Of a stretch of DNA of 46,699 nt, positions 44,577-46,699 are shown in pieces. Source of the stretch: an uncultured Methanomicrobiales archaeon (GTDB lineage Archaea; Halobacteriota; Methanomicrobia; Methanomicrobiales; Methanospirillaceae). Position numbers and translations under genes: made by a program. Location of the stretch: positions 1 through 46,699 of the forward strand of contig CAIKOD010000154.1 of the NCBI GenBank assembly GCA_903828975.1, given 5' to 3'. The notes beneath the pieces are model-generated. The model searched no databases, was not told where the DNA came from, and worked only from the letters and a program-made list of their open reading frames with translations. Each line of letters begins with the position of its first letter. Within the stretch, counting starts at the first letter, position 1.

Positions 44577-44637
44577 ATAGCTGGGGGCACGGGTGTGATT
44601 CCCGATGAATTAAGGCGGAATAGTGAAAGCGATACGA

Positions 44638-44677
44638 ACGGGATGCAATTGTACCGCTATATCCCGGTCTTTTTTTA
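44638..44677 (+). terminator. Hairpin plus U-tract terminator of copA
   Basis: CGGGAT pairs with ATCCCG around a loop and is followed by TCTTTTTTT. The rest of the 305-base gap to the next gene holds only AT-rich promoter-like sequence (ttataattcaatta near 44817). Confidence 0.6.
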
Positions 44678-44881
44678 TTCAGTCAGAGTTTTTGGCAGGG
44701 AGTGTCCTCATCGAAGAAACTGCCATATACGAATGAAAGACTTATGAGGGATTATGCAGCCTGCCGGGTCTCCCGTTCTTTATCCAATTGGAATATGTTT
44801 TATCTCTCTTCCGGGTTATAATTCAATTATTACCCGGCTCCCGGGATTAACAGAAACCAGTTTTCTTATTGGAGCACTACC

Positions 44882-45994
44882 ATGCCAAAACAAAAAGTCT
44901 ATTTCGCAAACATGAGGGCGAGGGATCCGCGGGATAACACGGTCTCGAAGATTAACCGCCTGTTCGAATCAGCCGGGTTTGGGGAGACGATACGTAAAAA
45001 CGGGCTGACTGCGATAAAATTACATTTTGGGGAACTCGGGAATGATTCCTATATTAACCCGGTTTTCGTCCGCCAGGTTGTCGATAAGGTCAGGGCACAC
45101 GGGGGAAAGCCCTTCGTCACTGATTCAAATACCCTCTACCTCGGGAGCCGTTCAAATGCAGCAGACCATATTGAAACTGCGATCCTCCACGGTTTTGATT
45201 ATTCCGTAGTCGGTGCCCCGGTCATTATTGCAGACGGGCTTTCCGGTGGTAACATAAAAACCGTTGCGATCCATAAAAAACACTTTAAAAATGTAATAAT
45301 TTCGGGAGATATCGCTGCAGCGGAGAGTATGATAGTCCTTTCACACTTCAAAGGGCATGAGGCTGCGGGATTTGGCGGTGCGATAAAAAACCTGGGTATG
45401 GGTTGTGCGTCAGCTGTGGGAAAACAGGCCCAGCACTCTGCCCGGCCCCTCATTATCGAAGAGGCCTGCGTCGGGTGCGGTAAATGTGTACAGGTCTGCC
45501 CTAAAACTGCAATCACGCTCAGAAATGAGAAATCATCAATTGAAAGGTCAAAATGCATTGGTTGCTTTGAATGTATGACTATCTGTCCCGAACGGGCAAT
45601 CGATATTGACTGGGTGACAGAGATCCCACAATTTATCGAGCGCATTGTCGAGTATGCTGTTGGGGCAGTCCAGGGCAAAGAATCTCGTATAGGTTACATG
45701 AATTTCCTGACCCATATTACTCCGGACTGTGACTGTGTCCCATGGAGTGATACCCCGGTCGTCCCTGATATCGGGATCCTTGCATCAAAAGACCCCGTGG
45801 CAATCGATGCTGCAAGCTTCGACCTGGTCAACAGCCAGCAGGGAAATCCCGGGTCACAGCTTCTGCACAATCACCGCAAGGGAGAGGATAAATTCAAAGG
45901 ACTCCGGACAAATACCGATGCGTACCGGCAGATCAGGTACGGAGAGGAGATAGGTCTCGGGTCACCCGGATACCAACTTGTCCCATTGGAATGA
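44882..45994 (+). CDS. DUF362 protein with 2x[4Fe-4S] ferredoxin
   Basis: 370 residues. The DUF362 fold occupies both ends ('GLTAIKLHFGELGNDSYINPVFVRQVVDKVR', 'HFKGHEAAGFGGAIKNLGMGCASAVGKQ', 'ASKDPVAIDAASFDLVN') and a two-cluster ferredoxin domain is inserted at about 190-250: 'CVGCGKCVQVCP' and 'CIGCFECMTICP'. The family is common in anaerobes; its reaction is unknown, possibly electron delivery or nucleotide-dependent activation. Cytosolic. ATG is the family start. Confidence 0.9.
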   Translation: MPKQKVYFANMRARDPRDNTVSKINRLFESAGFGETIRKNGLTAIKLHFGELGNDSYINPVFVRQVVDKVRAHGGKPFVTDSNTLYLGSRSNAADHIETAILHGFDYSVVGAPVIIADGLSGGNIKTVAIHKKHFKNVIISGDIAAAESMIVLSHFKGHEAAGFGGAIKNLGMGCASAVGKQAQHSARPLIIEEACVGCGKCVQVCPKTAITLRNEKSSIERSKCIGCFECMTICPERAIDIDWVTEIPQFIERIVEYAVGAVQGKESRIGYMNFLTHITPDCDCVPWSDTPVVPDIGILASKDPVAIDAASFDLVNSQQGNPGSQLLHNHRKGEDKFKGLRTNTDAYRQIRYGEEIGLGSPGYQLVPLE

Positions 45995-46066
45995 TCTAGG
46001 AAACATCTATCTGCCAGTCCGAGTTCAGAAATAGAAATTCCTAGAGTCCCGCTCTTCCGTGAAGGG

Positions 46067-46612
46067 TTATACGGGTGTTTCCGGGATGATTACCCAGGAT
46101 GCTTCCTCGTTGCCGAACCTGTAGTGAAATACAAGACCTGGAAGGGCCTGGTCTGGGACATTTGCTATTTCAACTGTACCGCTTCGTATCTCTCCGGGTT
46201 TAAGCCCTATCAGGGCTACATGCGTGGGCACACTGTATTGCCTTCCTGATCGATCGGTCGCATATAATTCTGATAATTTTTTCTGGAGATCCGCGACAGT
46301 CACATTACCCACATTTTTTACTGTCAGCTCAAAACTTACAGTCTGCTTTATGGGATCACGGCTCTTGTCCCTGACAGAAAAGACAAGTGATAAATTTCCT
46401 GAATGCAATTCGGCGTTTTCCTGCACCGTAAGGTTAAGTGGCTGTTTGGTGAACTGCATGACACTGGGTGTAACAATGGTCACCGGTGTCTCCGGGATAA
46501 CCGGTGTTGCAGGGCCCGCCTTTCCCTGCCCCGATACGCACCCTGCAACCAGATAGGCAGAGGCAATAATAATCGAGCAGAAAAAAAATGCAGAGATAGC
46601 CCTTTGTAACAT
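46067..46612 (-). CDS. Lipoprotein with DUF4352-like domain
   Basis: 181 residues. Signal peptide with lipobox 'LVAGC' (Cys about 25), a Pro/Thr spacer ('TPVIPETPVTIVTP'), and a beta-sandwich resembling DUF4352: 'NLSLVFSVRDKSRDPIKQTVSFELTVKNVGNVTVADLQKKLSELYATDRSGRQYSVPTHVALIGLKPGEIRSGTVEIANVP'. Probably held by a lipid on the outside of the membrane. Function unknown. The last 87 bases of the window show no gene. Confidence 0.75.
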   Translation of the reverse strand: MLQRAISAFFFCSIIIASAYLVAGCVSGQGKAGPATPVIPETPVTIVTPSVMQFTKQPLNLTVQENAELHSGNLSLVFSVRDKSRDPIKQTVSFELTVKNVGNVTVADLQKKLSELYATDRSGRQYSVPTHVALIGLKPGEIRSGTVEIANVPDQALPGLVFHYRFGNEEASWVIIPETPV

Positions 46613-46699
46613 GATAATTTCCCAGGAGTACTATACTACCCCATCTGGGTTTTCTACCTGTGGTTTATTATACCTTTTGTGAAGGGAAGAGTACGAAGA

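Overview
The window is a piece of a methanogenic archaeal chromosome, most probably a Methanomicrobiales member (Methanoregula/Methanolinea type). Evidence: archaeal information-processing genes (L15e, RNase P proteins Rpp30 and Pop5, proteasome alpha, SBDS, L37Ae, RpoP, Brix/IMP4-like, Pcc1, prefoldin beta), archaeal MetG, TrmI and NAC, an intron-containing tRNA-Tyr, TATA-box promoters with short or absent leaders, oligo-T terminators, DUF2115, a small Dsr-like siroheme protein, and many surface proteins with PKD, PEGA, Ig-like and TPR domains. The genus is an inference.

Layout. 1-5946 is accessory: the 3' end of an Ig-like surface protein, a 1.2 kb AT-rich decayed stretch with an old MITE copy, an intact-looking IS1634-type insertion sequence (6-bp target duplication), two secreted proteins and a fresh MITE with an 8-bp target duplication. 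5947-8825 (minus) is an overlapping operon RecJ-like DHH - PUA protein - NAC - TrmI. 9008-10892 is nnr-moaC. 11048-15789 is the conserved translation/proteasome/RNase P superoperon, here lacking the exosome genes between SBDS and L37Ae; its leader carries two perfect hairpins. 15999-17488 (minus) is a LeuA/CimA-type synthase with a 5' frameshift in an A8 run. Two tRNA genes (Tyr with intron, Asp) and small secreted proteins follow, then a second MITE, a HEAT-repeat protein, metG, an unknown gene and a DHH phosphoesterase.

25817-37358 is the most unusual part. A tRNA-Phe gene is followed by two successive gene blocks, each closed by a decayed copy of the tRNA-Phe 3' end (18 identical nt at 30183-30200; the same 41-nt unit again at 37317-37357, 31/41 identical). 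Block 1 holds a compact bidirectional redox cluster: TrmB regulator, small Dsr-like siroheme/Fe-S protein and cupin on one strand, SnoaL-like protein and NapH-like membrane polyferredoxin on the other, plus DUF2115. Block 2 holds a potassium-uptake operon in which KdpC is fused to the N-terminus of KdpA, followed by KdpB and a KdpD sensor that ends after its GAF domain with no kinase. No integrase is visible.

37503-46699 holds an isochorismatase-type hydrolase, a PEGA surface protein, a membrane protein, the riboflavin/F420-pathway reductase, an SLC13/ArsB-type permease broken by one frameshift at a T5 run, a two-HMA copper ATPase, a DUF362 ferredoxin protein and a lipoprotein. The two single-base homopolymer frameshifts (leuA and permease) may be sequencing errors.
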